Positions 10,444 to 20,476 of a DNA stretch of 64,000 bases are shown here, in pieces. Source of the DNA: Craspedostauros australis (lineage: Eukaryota > Bacillariophyta > Bacillariophyceae > Mastogloiales > Achnanthaceae); the NCBI GenBank assembly GCA_026770025.1, contig JAMXDE010000018.1, positions 496,001 to 560,000 on the forward strand. The letters are read 5' to 3'. The notes under the pieces are model-generated. The model worked only from the letters and a program-made list of their open reading frames with translations, did not search any database and was not told where the DNA came from. Numbering within the stretch: position 1 is the first letter of the stretch; each line of letters starts with the position of its first letter. Made by a program: the position numbers and the translations under genes.

Positions 10444-11653
10444 GGTGGCAGCAGAGTCTGGAAATACTCTGGTCCAGACATGCTTCGGGTGGCCAAACCA
10501 AGGCAAAGTGAGACGTGAATTCACCATCCGTTGCTTTCATGCAACCCCATTGACCATCGTTGTCAACAGCGCCAGCCACAGGAGCAGGATTGACGCGTTC
10601 ATCTGCCACGAAGGAAGCAACTGCAGAAGCGATGCACGCATCAGCGCAAACATACCATCTTGAAATGCGTTTGCAGTAGAGCGGTTGTGTTGGGGTGAAG
10701 TCTTTGCTCGTGTTTGTGAGATGCGGGAGCGTCTCTGTTGCGATGTGTTTTATGAGGCTGCGGGATGATGACGAGAAAGTGAAGCCGATTGTTGGATGCA
10801 GGCTGTGTGATGGGAAGAGAGGATGTGCAGGAGTGCTGTTATCGTATCCGTTCTTGAGACTATCGACAATGAGCGGTTGGTTGGATGTCGACTCTTTCTT
10901 CTTCGTCCTCTCTTCTCTCTGTCTCTTGTCAACTCTCTTTGCTCTCCTCCTCTTCCTTCATTCGCTGTGTGAATTGTGTGGTGGGTTTGTGTTGTCCCAC
11001 GACGCTCTTCGTATCTTGCGTTTGAAAAATCGAGCCGTTATTTTTGAACCCACCAACGTTTCAAATCTAGCTCGCGAGTCGCAATGAAGACCTCGCATAA
11101 ACGGGATTGGAGTTGGATTGAGACATGATGAAGACAAAACAAGAAGCTGGATAGTAGGCTGTTGAGTTTAGACTAGAATATCGAAATAGCCTTCTCGCTG
11201 TCTGTCCGCCCCCAGTTCATGACTGATCGAATCGTTGACACATCAGGAAACGACCATGACACAGCCACCAACACCAACACATCGTCAAAACGGCAACACC
11301 TCTCGTTTCCTTCTCCTGATTTTGTTCTTCGGAGTTGATGTGCGGAATACCCACAATCTTCCTCGTTCGTTGATCTGTCGGCATTCGTTGTTCACCATCT
11401 CCCAGAACCTTTCCTGCCACACACCGATACCAGCGTCATACTCGAAATCGGATAGAGGAGTATTGGAACAGCCAGTGCACTCTTGTTGGTCGCCTCACAC
11501 GATACACTCCATCTTCTTTGTCAAACGCGGCAAGACCAACCTGCTCATAGTCATCACTTGCGGTCGAATCAAGTCCAGAGAACGACTGCAACGGAGAACA
11601 AGGCGAAGTACTTTCACAGCAACGCAGCAGCACAGCAGTACAATACGAGCAGG
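10444..11653. other. divergent intergenic region, nothing recognised
   Basis: 1.2 kb between the divergently transcribed BAF-like and Der genes. It is likely to hold both promoters and 5' leaders. Pyrimidine-rich patches (for example near 10,890-10,960) are present. No frame has a recognised domain. Confidence 0.45.
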
Positions 11654-13954
11654 ATGAAGCTCAGTTCTGCACTTGCGCTCGTTGCCAGCGCGATGGCTGT
11701 GATGCCAGCCGCCGCCTTCGTGGCGCCACGCACCCTCTCCTCATCGCCCGGCTCCGCCCTGCATGTCTCCGTCAAGCCACAGGATGTGGATGGCTTCGAG
11801 ATGGCTGACTTTGATGAGAACGACGACGATGGCATGGAGGACATGGAGGACGCCCAGTTCTCAGCTCTCGATTTGGAGGTCGCATGGGATGGCGGCAATC
11901 CCGACTCGGACAACGTGGTTGTGGTGGGCATGGACGATCCGGAGCCCGTGGCGACCATCAACCGCGGCAAGTCCTTCAACCCCGGTTCCAAGCCCATGAG
12001 ACGGTACAACGAGGGCAAGAAGAACAAGAGGGAGCCCATCATCGCCATCATCGGTCGCCCCAACGTGGGCAAGTCCGCCTTGGCCAACCGCATCGCCGGA
12101 ACGCAATCGGGAGGTGCCATCGTCGCCGACGAGTCCGGCATCACGCGCGATCGCACCTACCGCCGCGCCGAGTTCCTGGGCGAGGTCTTTCAGCTCGTCG
12201 ACACGGGCGGTCTCGTCTTCGATGAGGACGAATCGACCCTGTTCGCCAAGGAGATCCGCCAGCAGGCCATGATCGCCTTATCCGAAGCCTCGGCCGCCAT
12301 CGTCGTCGTTGATGGACAGACCGGCGTCACATCCATGGACCTGCAGATCGCGGAATTCATCCGCAAGGAGATCCTCAAGGACATGCCCGTCGTCGTGGCC
12401 GTCAACAAGTGCGAGTCCGCCACGACGGGGGCCCTCAACGCGGCCGAGTTTTGGAACATGGGCATCGGCGAGCCGCGGCCCGTGTCGGCGTTGCATGGTG
12501 TGGGAACGGCCGAGCTGCTCGAGGAGGTCTTCGAGGGCATCGTGCAAAAGGGCACGGCTGGCGTCGACAAGTTCGGCACGAAGGCGCAGCGGCTGCAGGA
12601 GGCCCGCACGCGCATGAAGTCCAAGAAGCGTATGCCCGGTGAAGATGAGACGGAATGGAAGATGAGAAAGTACGGCATCGGTGACGTCGCCAAGCGCATC
12701 GAGGAGGAATTTGAGGATGCCCTCGCCGCCTTTGACGATGTGGAACGTCCCGAGGAGATCAGCATCGCCATCATCGGGCGGCCCAACGTCGGCAAGTCTT
12801 CCTTGCTCAACGCCGTCTTTGGACAGGACCGAGCCATCGTCAGCGACATGGCCGGCACGACGCGCGATTCCATCGACGCCATCATGGAGCGCCCGGCCGA
12901 GAAGGAAGGCGAGCTGTCCACCATCTACCGGTTCGTCGATACTGCCGGAATCCGAAGAAAGGGCAAGGTCGATTTCGGACCGGAATTCTTCATGGTCAAC
13001 CGTGCGCTGCGTGCCATCCGACGTGCGGATGTTGGTACGTTGCAAATGAAACGTGCATACTGAGCATGCTGCTGCCGCTTGTCTCTGTCGATTGTGTGAA
13101 GCATGGCATCAAGGATTCGGCACATAGATGCTTGTTGTTGGCTTCCCGACATTGGGTGATGCGAATGGTCCTTCCCGTTTTGGTTCAGTCAACATCTCGC
13201 ACTTGTGTTTCTCTGCTATCGTTGTCACAACTGACTGTCGACCAAATTCTCTCCCATTCTCTTCCCGCATCCAATCCAATCTATAAATACACACTCCGCT
13301 CCACTGGACTTGGCTTGCCATTCCGTAGCACTCCTGGTGATGGACGCCACTGCCGGTGTCACGGAGCAAGATCGCATCCTCGCGCAGAAGATCGCCGACG
13401 ACGGGAGAGCATGCGCCATCATTTGCAACAAATGGGACGCCGTCGTCGACAAGGATTCGTCGACCTACGATACGTCCGTCAAGTACATCCGTTCTGAGAT
13501 CCCGCAGATGCGATGGGCACCCATACTATTCATCTCCGCCGAAACAGGACAGCGCGTGGGCAAGATCTACAGCGTCATCGACGAGGCCATCAATGCGCAC
13601 CGCAAACGTGTCTCCACGTCCGTCCTCAACGAGGTGCTGCGAGATGCCATCCTCTGGCAACCACCGCCGGCACGACGCAACGGCGCGCAGGCCAAGATCT
13701 ACTACTGCCATCAGGTCAGCACGCGTCCACCTACCATCGTCGTCTTCTGCAATGACCCCGGGCTCGTCAACGACAACTACAGGAGGTACCTGGACCGCAA
13801 GTTTCGAGAATCGCTGGAGGGCTTCGAAGCCACGCCCATCCGATGGCTCTTCCGCGGACGCCGTCAACGTGATATCTTGCGGCAGCGCGATATGAACGGC
13901 GCGCCGGGAGATGGTGGCGCTGGAGTGAGTTATCCATTCCCGCATGCGGACTAA
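11654..13954 (+). CDS. der: plastid Der/EngA double GTPase (ribosome assembly)
   Basis: Exons 11,654-13,034 and 13,329-13,954; the 294-bp intron (GTACGT...CGTAG) restores the motif [12 protein letters not shown]. 668 residues. The N terminus is a signal peptide ending AAA-FVAP, the heterokont plastid motif, followed by an acidic linker to about residue 125. There are two tandem GTPase domains: G1 GRPNVGKSA near 134-142 with DTGG and NKCE, and a second GRPNVGKSS near 375-383 with DTAG and, in exon 2, NKWD. The C-terminal KH-like domain follows ([10 protein letters not shown]). Der is a bacterial factor for 50S subunit maturation, so this copy should act on plastid ribosomes. The spacer between the G domains (about 300-365) is longer than in bacteria. 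The start was chosen at the signal peptide. Confidence 0.94.
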
Positions 13955-14203
13955 GAGTATAAACTGTACGAATAATAAGAGTAAAACGCATGTGCGTACG
14001 ACCATGACTCTCCAGAGTATTCGTTTGAGTTCGATGTGGAGCAGCAGACGCTTTCGCTATTTCAACAAATGCAAATCACGAGTGCATACCAAACTTGCGT
14101 ACAGGCACGTATGAGTACTCTGCTCTGCCCTTTGTGTGAGTCACCACGCCACCACCCAGCTGTATCCGATGGTAGGGCAAGTCTTGCATTGCAGTCCTTC
14201 TCT

Positions 14204-14971
14204 TCATTTCTCCCGCAAGACCTTCATCACCTCTTTCAACAGTTGCTTGTCGCGATGCGGCTTCAGCGTGTTCAATCCATGATCTCTTGCTGCCTTGTTG
14301 TATTCCTCCTGCATCTGCTGATATTGCCGCTTGAATTGCGCATCCTGATCATCTATCCGTTTCTCCTCCTCTAGTATCAGACGTTCCAACTCTGCCGTCG
14401 ACAGGGACCAATAGAGCTCCATCTGCTGCCGTTCATCGTCATCGGCGCAGGCTTGCAAATTGAGCGGGCTGCAGGCCGCATGCCGCAGCTTCTCCTGAGC
14501 GAACTCAAGCAACGCATCGAACGTCTTTTCACCATCGTACCGACGCAGAAAGATCCCATGCTGCGACGCATCGCCATACAGCACGGTGGGGAATGCCGTG
14601 ATCTGCATGTCCTGTGAGCACCATGATTCGTGGTCCACGCAATTGACTTGCGCGATGATGCCGTTCGGATTGCTGCTCCCATTCATGAATGCATCGTGCA
14701 ATCGAGTCCAGTGCGGTGCCAAGTCCTGACAATGGCCGCACCATGGCGCGAAGAACTTCGCCAGCACCGATTTGCCTTGCGTTGTCTCTTCCCAGTTGTC
14801 CGGCGTCAGTTCGATCGAATGCGGCGTGGAATCTTTGGTAGCATCGGAATCCGCAGCTTGCCGCGACCCATCCGAAGACTTGCCCGTGCTTGCGCGAGCC
14901 AATTGCACGCACAGCACAAGGACAAGCAAGACGGCAGCAGCCGTCCTCGCTTTCGTTGTGAGCTGCGTCAT
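14204..14971 (-). CDS. PDI-like single thioredoxin-domain protein of the secretory pathway
   Basis: 255 residues. Residues 1-27 are a signal peptide (TAAAVLLVLVLCVQLARA). The thioredoxin domain spans about 50-165 with active site WCGHC (Cys78/Cys81) in FFAPWCGHC and the cis-Pro loop FPTVLYG (Pro128). The C-terminal third (about 190-250) is charged and helical, probably a coiled coil. No KDEL-type tail is present; it ends LREK. It would oxidise or isomerise disulfides in the ER or a later secretory compartment. The gene is convergent with der, 249 bp apart. It is shorter than classical PDI, which has two active domains. Confidence 0.88.
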   Translation of the reverse strand: MTQLTTKARTAAAVLLVLVLCVQLARASTGKSSDGSRQAADSDATKDSTPHSIELTPDNWEETTQGKSVLAKFFAPWCGHCQDLAPHWTRLHDAFMNGSSNPNGIIAQVNCVDHESWCSQDMQITAFPTVLYGDASQHGIFLRRYDGEKTFDALLEFAQEKLRHAACSPLNLQACADDDERQQMELYWSLSTAELERLILEEEKRIDDQDAQFKRQYQQMQEEYNKAARDHGLNTLKPHRDKQLLKEVMKVLREK

Positions 14972-15526
14972 GTTTCGAAGTTGCGCACCTCTTGGACAGT
15001 TCGCGAGGAATCGATGGTGTTGTGAGTGATCGTAATTGCTTCCACTTCCATGTTTGGTACGACTGCAACCTGCCTTCGACGAAAAACGGTGTCACGATAA
15101 CACTGGTTGTGGAGTTTTGTGGGTGATGAGTTGCGTCACAATAGACTAATGTAGAGAACAACCAAACCATCCAAATAACTACTCATGATGCAATCTCAAC
15201 ACCACATTGTTTACAATTAAAATAAATTGTGCATTCAGACACCTGACTATCAGTGATTCTTAATATCAAGTTAAATTTGTATAATATAATATTATAGAAT
15301 AGAATAGAATAGAATACTTGGATTAGTGTGGTGTTCTTGCAGGGGCCAGGACGTTGGCACATACTCCACACCTGCACATACGTTGACACTCGCGCTTTCG
15401 GACAGAAGTGGTTGACCGTCCAAGTGCCAATTGGTATAATTCGATTTTGTTTACTCTGCGTGTGTAATATCTTGGACTTCAGAAACGCGGGCGACGATGA
15501 ACATCGACATCAAATGTGGAGACTAT
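14972..15526. other. intergenic stretch with AT-rich and pentamer repeats
   Basis: 555 bp. It includes an AT-rich inverted patch around 15,275-15,297 followed by a tandem (AGAAT)n run to about 15,316. The segment 15,095-15,131 recurs in inverse orientation at 27,579-27,618. No gene is seen. Confidence 0.5.
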
Positions 15527-17266
15527 TCATGGCACCACACTGCACACTCCTGCACCAATGCATTCTCCATTGGGGATGACGTAAGAGTTGTTGAAACACG
15601 AGGAATTACCACGGCAGGCTCCGTCCCCTACCATTCCGGTGTTGTAGTAGCATGCTCTGTTTTCGTAGCACGACCCGATGCCAACGTCGGCTCGGTTGAC
15701 GAAACAGGCGAATGGGCCTTTGCAGGAGTCCTGGCCGATGTCGCCAAAGTTCACGGTACAGGTGAAGTTGCCATGGCAGGCTCCGTCCCCTACCATTCCG
15801 GCGTTGAAGTAGCATGCTGCATATTCGTAGCACGAACCCATGCCAACGTCGGCTCGGTTGAGACGACAGGCGAATGGGCCTTGGCAGGAGTCCTGGCCGA
15901 TGTCGCCACCGTTCTCAGCGCAGGTGAATCTGCCGAGGCAGGATCCGTCCCCTACCATTCCGAAGTTGCGGATGCATGAAGAGCCTCCGTGGCATGACCC
16001 GATGCCCACGACGCCCTGATTTTCATCGCAGGCGAGTGTACCTTCGCAGGAGTCCTGCCCGATGTCGCCAGTGTTCGCGTAGCAAGAACTATCGCCATGG
16101 CAAGAGCCAGTTCCGATTGCTCCTTCGCTTAAAGTGCATGCATATCTGCCTACGCAAGAGTTTTCCTGCACGTCGCCTCGGTTGCGGCCACATGCTCTGT
16201 CTGTGGTGCAAGAATTTTCGCTAATGTCTCCCCTATTCTGGGAACACGAAGCCTTCTCGATGCATGAGAATGAGGAGATATCACCTGAGTTTTCGAAGCA
16301 ACTACCAACGCCGTTGCAAGATTGCTCACTGACTTTACCGGTGTTGCGTGTGCAACTGCCGAGGCCATTGCAAGCGTAAGAAGGAATTGATATCTCTATG
16401 CCAAGGCAGGCTTCCACACCGTTGCAAGCATAGGGAGCAATCGTAATGGCCGTTGTCTCATTGAGACCGAATGCGCAAGAGTAATTGCCATTGCAGGAGT
16501 TGGGGCACACCGTCACGCGTCGGTCGCTGCTCCACGTACATGCGGGAGCTATCTCAATGTCTGGCGCTTGACAGCAGTTAGCCTCCTCATCTGCGCACTT
16601 CGCGGTGACATCCTCGGCCGTTCCGGTGAAGCAGGACTTGAATGCCTTGTTGGACTTGGAAGACTTCTCAGACTTGGCTCCCTTTGATGACGATTTCTCA
16701 GACTTGGGGGACTTGAGCTGGCGGTTGTGAGCATTGAGGGCTTCGACCGTCTTCTCAGGATGTAGTTCTGCGATCGACGCAAGCGACGCGCCCTTCTTGG
16801 CATCATCAGTGGCGCCTTGAAGACGACCAAGATCGGTGAACTTGCGCTCAAGCTTTTGTTCAAGCTTGTTCTTGGTGTTGGTGGAAGAGGTGGCACGTCG
16901 ACGACGGAAGTTGCTTGCTTTGATCTTCGCCTCTGTCTTGGTGCTGGCTTCCTTGAAGTTGGGAACAAGATGGTCGATGTTGGGCATGGAGGAGATGTCA
17001 GAGAGGAGCATGTTCACCTTGTCCTCAGTGTCTTGTGCTGCGATCTTGGTGTTGTCGCCGTGTGCGGAGTTGAACGCCAAGATCTTGGCCTTGCGCTCAG
17101 CTGCCAGCTTGGCGAACTTCGCTTGAAGAGCGTTGATGTCGCCATCGATGTTGAGATCGGTGGCGACCTTGGTACGACCGCTCGTGTCGAGCACGGCATC
17201 GACGCCGCTGCAGATGATGCTCTGTGCGATGACGAGAGCGAGGATGTCTTTCTTCATGGGTGGCAT
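15527..17266 (-). CDS. secreted Cys protein with 18-residue tandem repeats
   Basis: 579 residues; the ATG three codons later (17,257) is an equally good start. An N-terminal hydrophobic signal (ILALVIAQSIICSGVDA) is followed by a helical Lys/Glu region to about residue 180, a Ser/Lys linker (SEKSSSKGAKSEKSSKSNK) and then about 18 repeats of 18 residues. The repeat core is S-C-x-G-x-x-x-C followed by about ten residues with N-x-G-(D/M)-(I/V)-G. One repeat per turn with two Cys each suggests a disulfide-braced beta-solenoid. The last repeats form a 54-residue higher-order unit present twice. Function unknown; an extracellular structural or adhesive role is inference. No intron is needed. Confidence 0.82.
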   Translation of the reverse strand: MPPMKKDILALVIAQSIICSGVDAVLDTSGRTKVATDLNIDGDINALQAKFAKLAAERKAKILAFNSAHGDNTKIAAQDTEDKVNMLLSDISSMPNIDHLVPNFKEASTKTEAKIKASNFRRRRATSSTNTKNKLEQKLERKFTDLGRLQGATDDAKKGASLASIAELHPEKTVEALNAHNRQLKSPKSEKSSSKGAKSEKSSKSNKAFKSCFTGTAEDVTAKCADEEANCCQAPDIEIAPACTWSSDRRVTVCPNSCNGNYSCAFGLNETTAITIAPYACNGVEACLGIEISIPSYACNGLGSCTRNTGKVSEQSCNGVGSCFENSGDISSFSCIEKASCSQNRGDISENSCTTDRACGRNRGDVQENSCVGRYACTLSEGAIGTGSCHGDSSCYANTGDIGQDSCEGTLACDENQGVVGIGSCHGGSSCIRNFGMVGDGSCLGRFTCAENGGDIGQDSCQGPFACRLNRADVGMGSCYEYAACYFNAGMVGDGACHGNFTCTVNFGDIGQDSCKGPFACFVNRADVGIGSCYENRACYYNTGMVGDGACRGNSSCFNNSYVIPNGECIGAGVCSVVP

Positions 17267-18012
17267 GGTTGCGTGTTGTTGTTGTCGGTGTTGTTGTTAC
17301 TTGTTGTGTGTGCGCTTTGGCCTTGAGTCAAGTTGAGTTGAGTTGGTCTGTTCTCGATTTTGTGGCTGGTGGGAAGGAATCCCTCGAAGGGTGAAACTCA
17401 TCTCATTCTCTTTGTCATCCCCTGCTGTTGTTTGCGTGTGTTTGGCAACAACATCTTCGCCAAAGTAAACAGTGGAGCGCGGGCGATCCAACAACTTCGG
17501 GAAACTTTCAACTTCGTGGAGGTGGCAACAACGGCGAAGCCACACTTGGATGCCGGACATTGTGGCGCTCATTTAATTTCGCCTCGCCATTTTTGCCTGG
17601 TGTTGCGTGGGGCAACGACAAATTACTTCAGCCCCACTGTCTGAGCAGACATGACAAGATCCTGCACAAGCGTGCTCCAGTGACAACAGATATTTGAGGT
17701 CGTGAATTGTTTTTTGGTGATGTCTGTTGTGAGCGGGACTTGCTCTCTCTGTGCGGGTCTTCGATTGATGATGTTCACTTGAGCGTCGTGGCCCACCCTT
17801 CACCTCGTGGAACAGCTCTACGACAGAGAGCCGAGGGGAGAAGTCCTCGGTCGCCCTCCGCGTTTTGCCCGCGCTTGGTCCCAGGCATACAACCTGCAGA
17901 GAACGATACGACTACCCATCGCAACGGAATGCAATGATTGGAATGATTGAAAAATTCACTCACTGATTGGCTGACCAACCAACCAACCAACCAACCAACC
18001 AACCAACCAAAA
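17267..18012. other. intergenic stretch with CCAA microsatellite
   Basis: About 750 bp between the divergent Cys-repeat gene and the MGDG synthase remnant. It ends in a tetranucleotide run, (CCAA)n, at about 17,976-18,010, immediately followed by AACAG, which looks like the intron acceptor of the broken MGDG gene. No first exon for that gene was recognised. Confidence 0.5.
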
Positions 18013-19069
18013 CAGGATTACAAGCCACTCAAGATCACGTTCCTTTCATCCGACACCGGCGGCGGACACCGCGCATCTGTTCAGGCGTTGGCGGAGCAAT
18101 TCCTCGTCAAGTACCCCTAAAGCACCTACGAATTGGTCGACGTTTGGACTGATCATGGCGTTCTGCCATACTGCACCATCAAGAACAGCCACAAGACAGT
18201 GTCGTTCAAACCGTGGCAGTGGAGGATCTTCGACCACCTCTCCAACATCCGCCTCAACATCCGCCTCAACCACGTCTCCTCAGAATTCCACTCGCAGAAA
18301 ATGTGCGGAGGCAGAATCCGACGCCGCCTCCAATCTCTCCAATCTCTCCAGCCAGACGTCATCATCTCCGTTCATCCAGCGATGAACTTCACACACCCTC
18401 AAGGAGACCATCCACATCTCCAAGAACCAAGGCAAGCACATCCCATTCTTCACCGTCGTTACGGATCTCGGCTCCGCTCACATGATGTGGTTCTCGAAGC
18501 ACGTTGATAAACTCTACGTCGCATCCCAACGTCTCCGCATCTCTGTGTCTGTATCACCGCCAGGAAACAAGGCAAGACGCCCGACGAGAACATCGTCCTC
18601 GCAGGACTACCCATCCGTCATGGCTGCCCATCTGTCATGACTTTGCCGTCCAGGCCGACAAGCTCGGCAACCGCACCTCCGAAACCGGCAAGCAGTATCA
18701 GCATCAGATCCGCCAGCAGGTGCTTGGCGATGACGTCTATGACCCATCCAAAAAGATGGTCCTCATCATGGGTGGCGGAGAAGGTGTTGGAGGGTTGTCG
18801 GAGATTGTCGACCAAATATACATCGACTTGGTCAACCGCAGTGTCGATGCCACAATCTGCGTCGTATGTGGCCGAAACGAAAAGCTGAAGACTGATCTGG
18901 AGGCTTGTGATTGGGACACCATCATCAGGGAAGAAAACGAGGACGGCGCGGGGCAGTCCGCCAGACGGTGGCAGCAACGACTGAGACGACGAAGAAGGAG
19001 AACAAGGAGATCGCCGACGACATTGGCAAGCACACTCAAAATTGGATCAAGCTGAATGAGGGAGTGTGA
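18013..19069 (+). pseudogene. MGD: MGDG synthase pseudogene, duplication copy A
   Basis: Host galactolipid synthase remnant (UDP-Gal:diacylglycerol galactosyltransferase of plastid membranes). It starts after a plausible acceptor with LKITFLSSDTGGGHRAS, the family's N-terminal GGGH motif, and includes LVDVWTDHG, VVTDLGSAHMMWFSKHVDKLY and VLIMGGGEGVGGL. It is broken: a TAA at 18,118-18,120, three frame changes (after ISVHPAMNFT, after VASQRLR, and before HDFAVQADK), and loss of about 600 bp holding the C-terminal catalytic core and the intron, which copy B keeps. The end (STLASTLKIGSS frame) is out of register. No functional product is expected. Confidence 0.85.
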
Positions 19070-19851
19070 ATCGAGCGTGAATCAAGAGCCCAGACTCGTT
19101 GGACAACATGCCTGAGTGGTATGTGAGCGCAACTGTGATGGAATGGCATGCAATGCAATGGACTGATTAATCGATGGATCGATCGATCCAATAACGACAT
19201 CTGAACTCGGACTAGAGAACAAACAGTATTAATGATGGCGCCTCAACTCCAACAACATGCAAGAGTCGCGTTGATGTTTTCGAGTAGCATTCACATGAAC
19301 TGCAAGCATGGCAGAGTACTTGTGGTGTGGAGTACGTATGTAGACTCTTGTGTGGGACAAAGGTCCTCTCATTCGTGCAGGTCGGTGTATGCCTGTCATC
19401 ATGTCCAGGATCCTTCGACGAAATTTAGAACAAGGTCACAGCGCAACGAACATTGTGCATTCAGAACCGAATATGGGTATAGTGGCCAATCAGGAGTGTG
19501 CTGTGATTGAAGGAAGTCGAATCGAATCGAGTTGAATAGAGTGCTGTGTTGTGTTGTGTTGTGAGGTCCAAGGCGTGAATGCGAGGACGAGTGCCACAGC
19601 AACATCGCCCACAGAGCGAAAATGGCGCGAAAGTTTTGCGGTTCGTGACCCGCGCTCACAAAACCAAACCGTTCTGTTCCCTCCGCCATTCTCTCGGCCG
19701 TTCACACACAAGCACGCGGTTGCAACAAAACTCGAGGGGCACGAAAGGAAGAAAGTAAGAAGACATAACATACCATAAACTCAACTTCCACAACAATCAC
19801 CATCATCATCATCGTCATCATCATCACCACCACCAAGCAAACCATCCAACA
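19070..19851. other. intergenic/promoter region of copy A
   Basis: About 780 bp upstream of the small secreted gene. It is largely shared with copy B (27,377-28,177). It contains a perfect 16-bp palindrome TGGATCGATCGATCCA at 19,175-19,190. The last ~300 bp (from GAAGTCGAATCGAATCGAG) are nearly identical in both copies and are the best promoter candidate. Confidence 0.5.
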
Positions 19852-20412
19852 ATGAAGTTTGTTCCCACTGTCGTTCTTGCTCTGTTGCTCACAACAACAT
19901 TGCCTAGCTGTGCCTTTGCAGCAGATGGCCCTGAAGATGATGCTGCAGGTGCCATGTTGCAAACGCAAAGTGCAGGTATGGGTCTTCCAGCTGTGCGGGG
20001 CTTGTGGAAAGCCCTTTGCTCAGTCATTTTCTCGCAATACTTTGAGTTTGTGATGAAGGCGCTATTTGTTGCTGCTGTTGGTACCATCGTTGGTGGCAAC
20101 TTGATTGAGAAGGGAGTGAAGCAGGCTGACAAGGCTGCAGAGCGGTGGATTGACCAAGTTGACAAGGTTGCGGAGCGACGCATCAACCAAGCTTCGGAGA
20201 ATTTGGATCAGATCATAGAGCGGCGTATTGACCAAGTTGACAAGGCTGCGGAGCGACACATCGACCAAGCTTCGGAGAACTTGCAGGACATCGTGGACTG
20301 CACATTTCTCAATGAGAGAGAGTGTTGCAAACAAGCCAACGAGGCCAGCATCAACAGCAACAGCAACACCAACAAAAGAAGCACCAGTAATGGCAACAAA
20401 CTAACCATCTAA
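19852..20412 (+). CDS. small secreted protein with 11-residue helical repeats, copy A
   Basis: 186 residues with signal peptide KFVPTVVLALLLTTTLPSCAFA. A hydrophobic segment (FEFVMKALFVAAVGTIVGG) near residues 64-82 may span or enter a membrane. Amphipathic repeats follow, with units such as DKAAERWIDQV, DKVAERRINQA and SENLDQIIERRIDQV. Two Cys-containing turns (DCTFLNERECCKQ) and an Asn/Ser tail end the protein. The paralogue in unit B is longer because it has an extra 26-residue repeat and three KKP...MGG repeats. It is convergent with the giant gene, 64 bp apart. The helical repeats resemble lipid-surface-binding helices in general, but no family was recognised. Confidence 0.78.
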   Translation: MKFVPTVVLALLLTTTLPSCAFAADGPEDDAAGAMLQTQSAGMGLPAVRGLWKALCSVIFSQYFEFVMKALFVAAVGTIVGGNLIEKGVKQADKAAERWIDQVDKVAERRINQASENLDQIIERRIDQVDKAAERHIDQASENLQDIVDCTFLNERECCKQANEASINSNSNTNKRSTSNGNKLTI

Positions 20413-20476
20413 GCATGTTGCCAATGGTATTCTATGAGCTATGTGTTGACTGCAATCACCTGGTGCACATGTAGGC

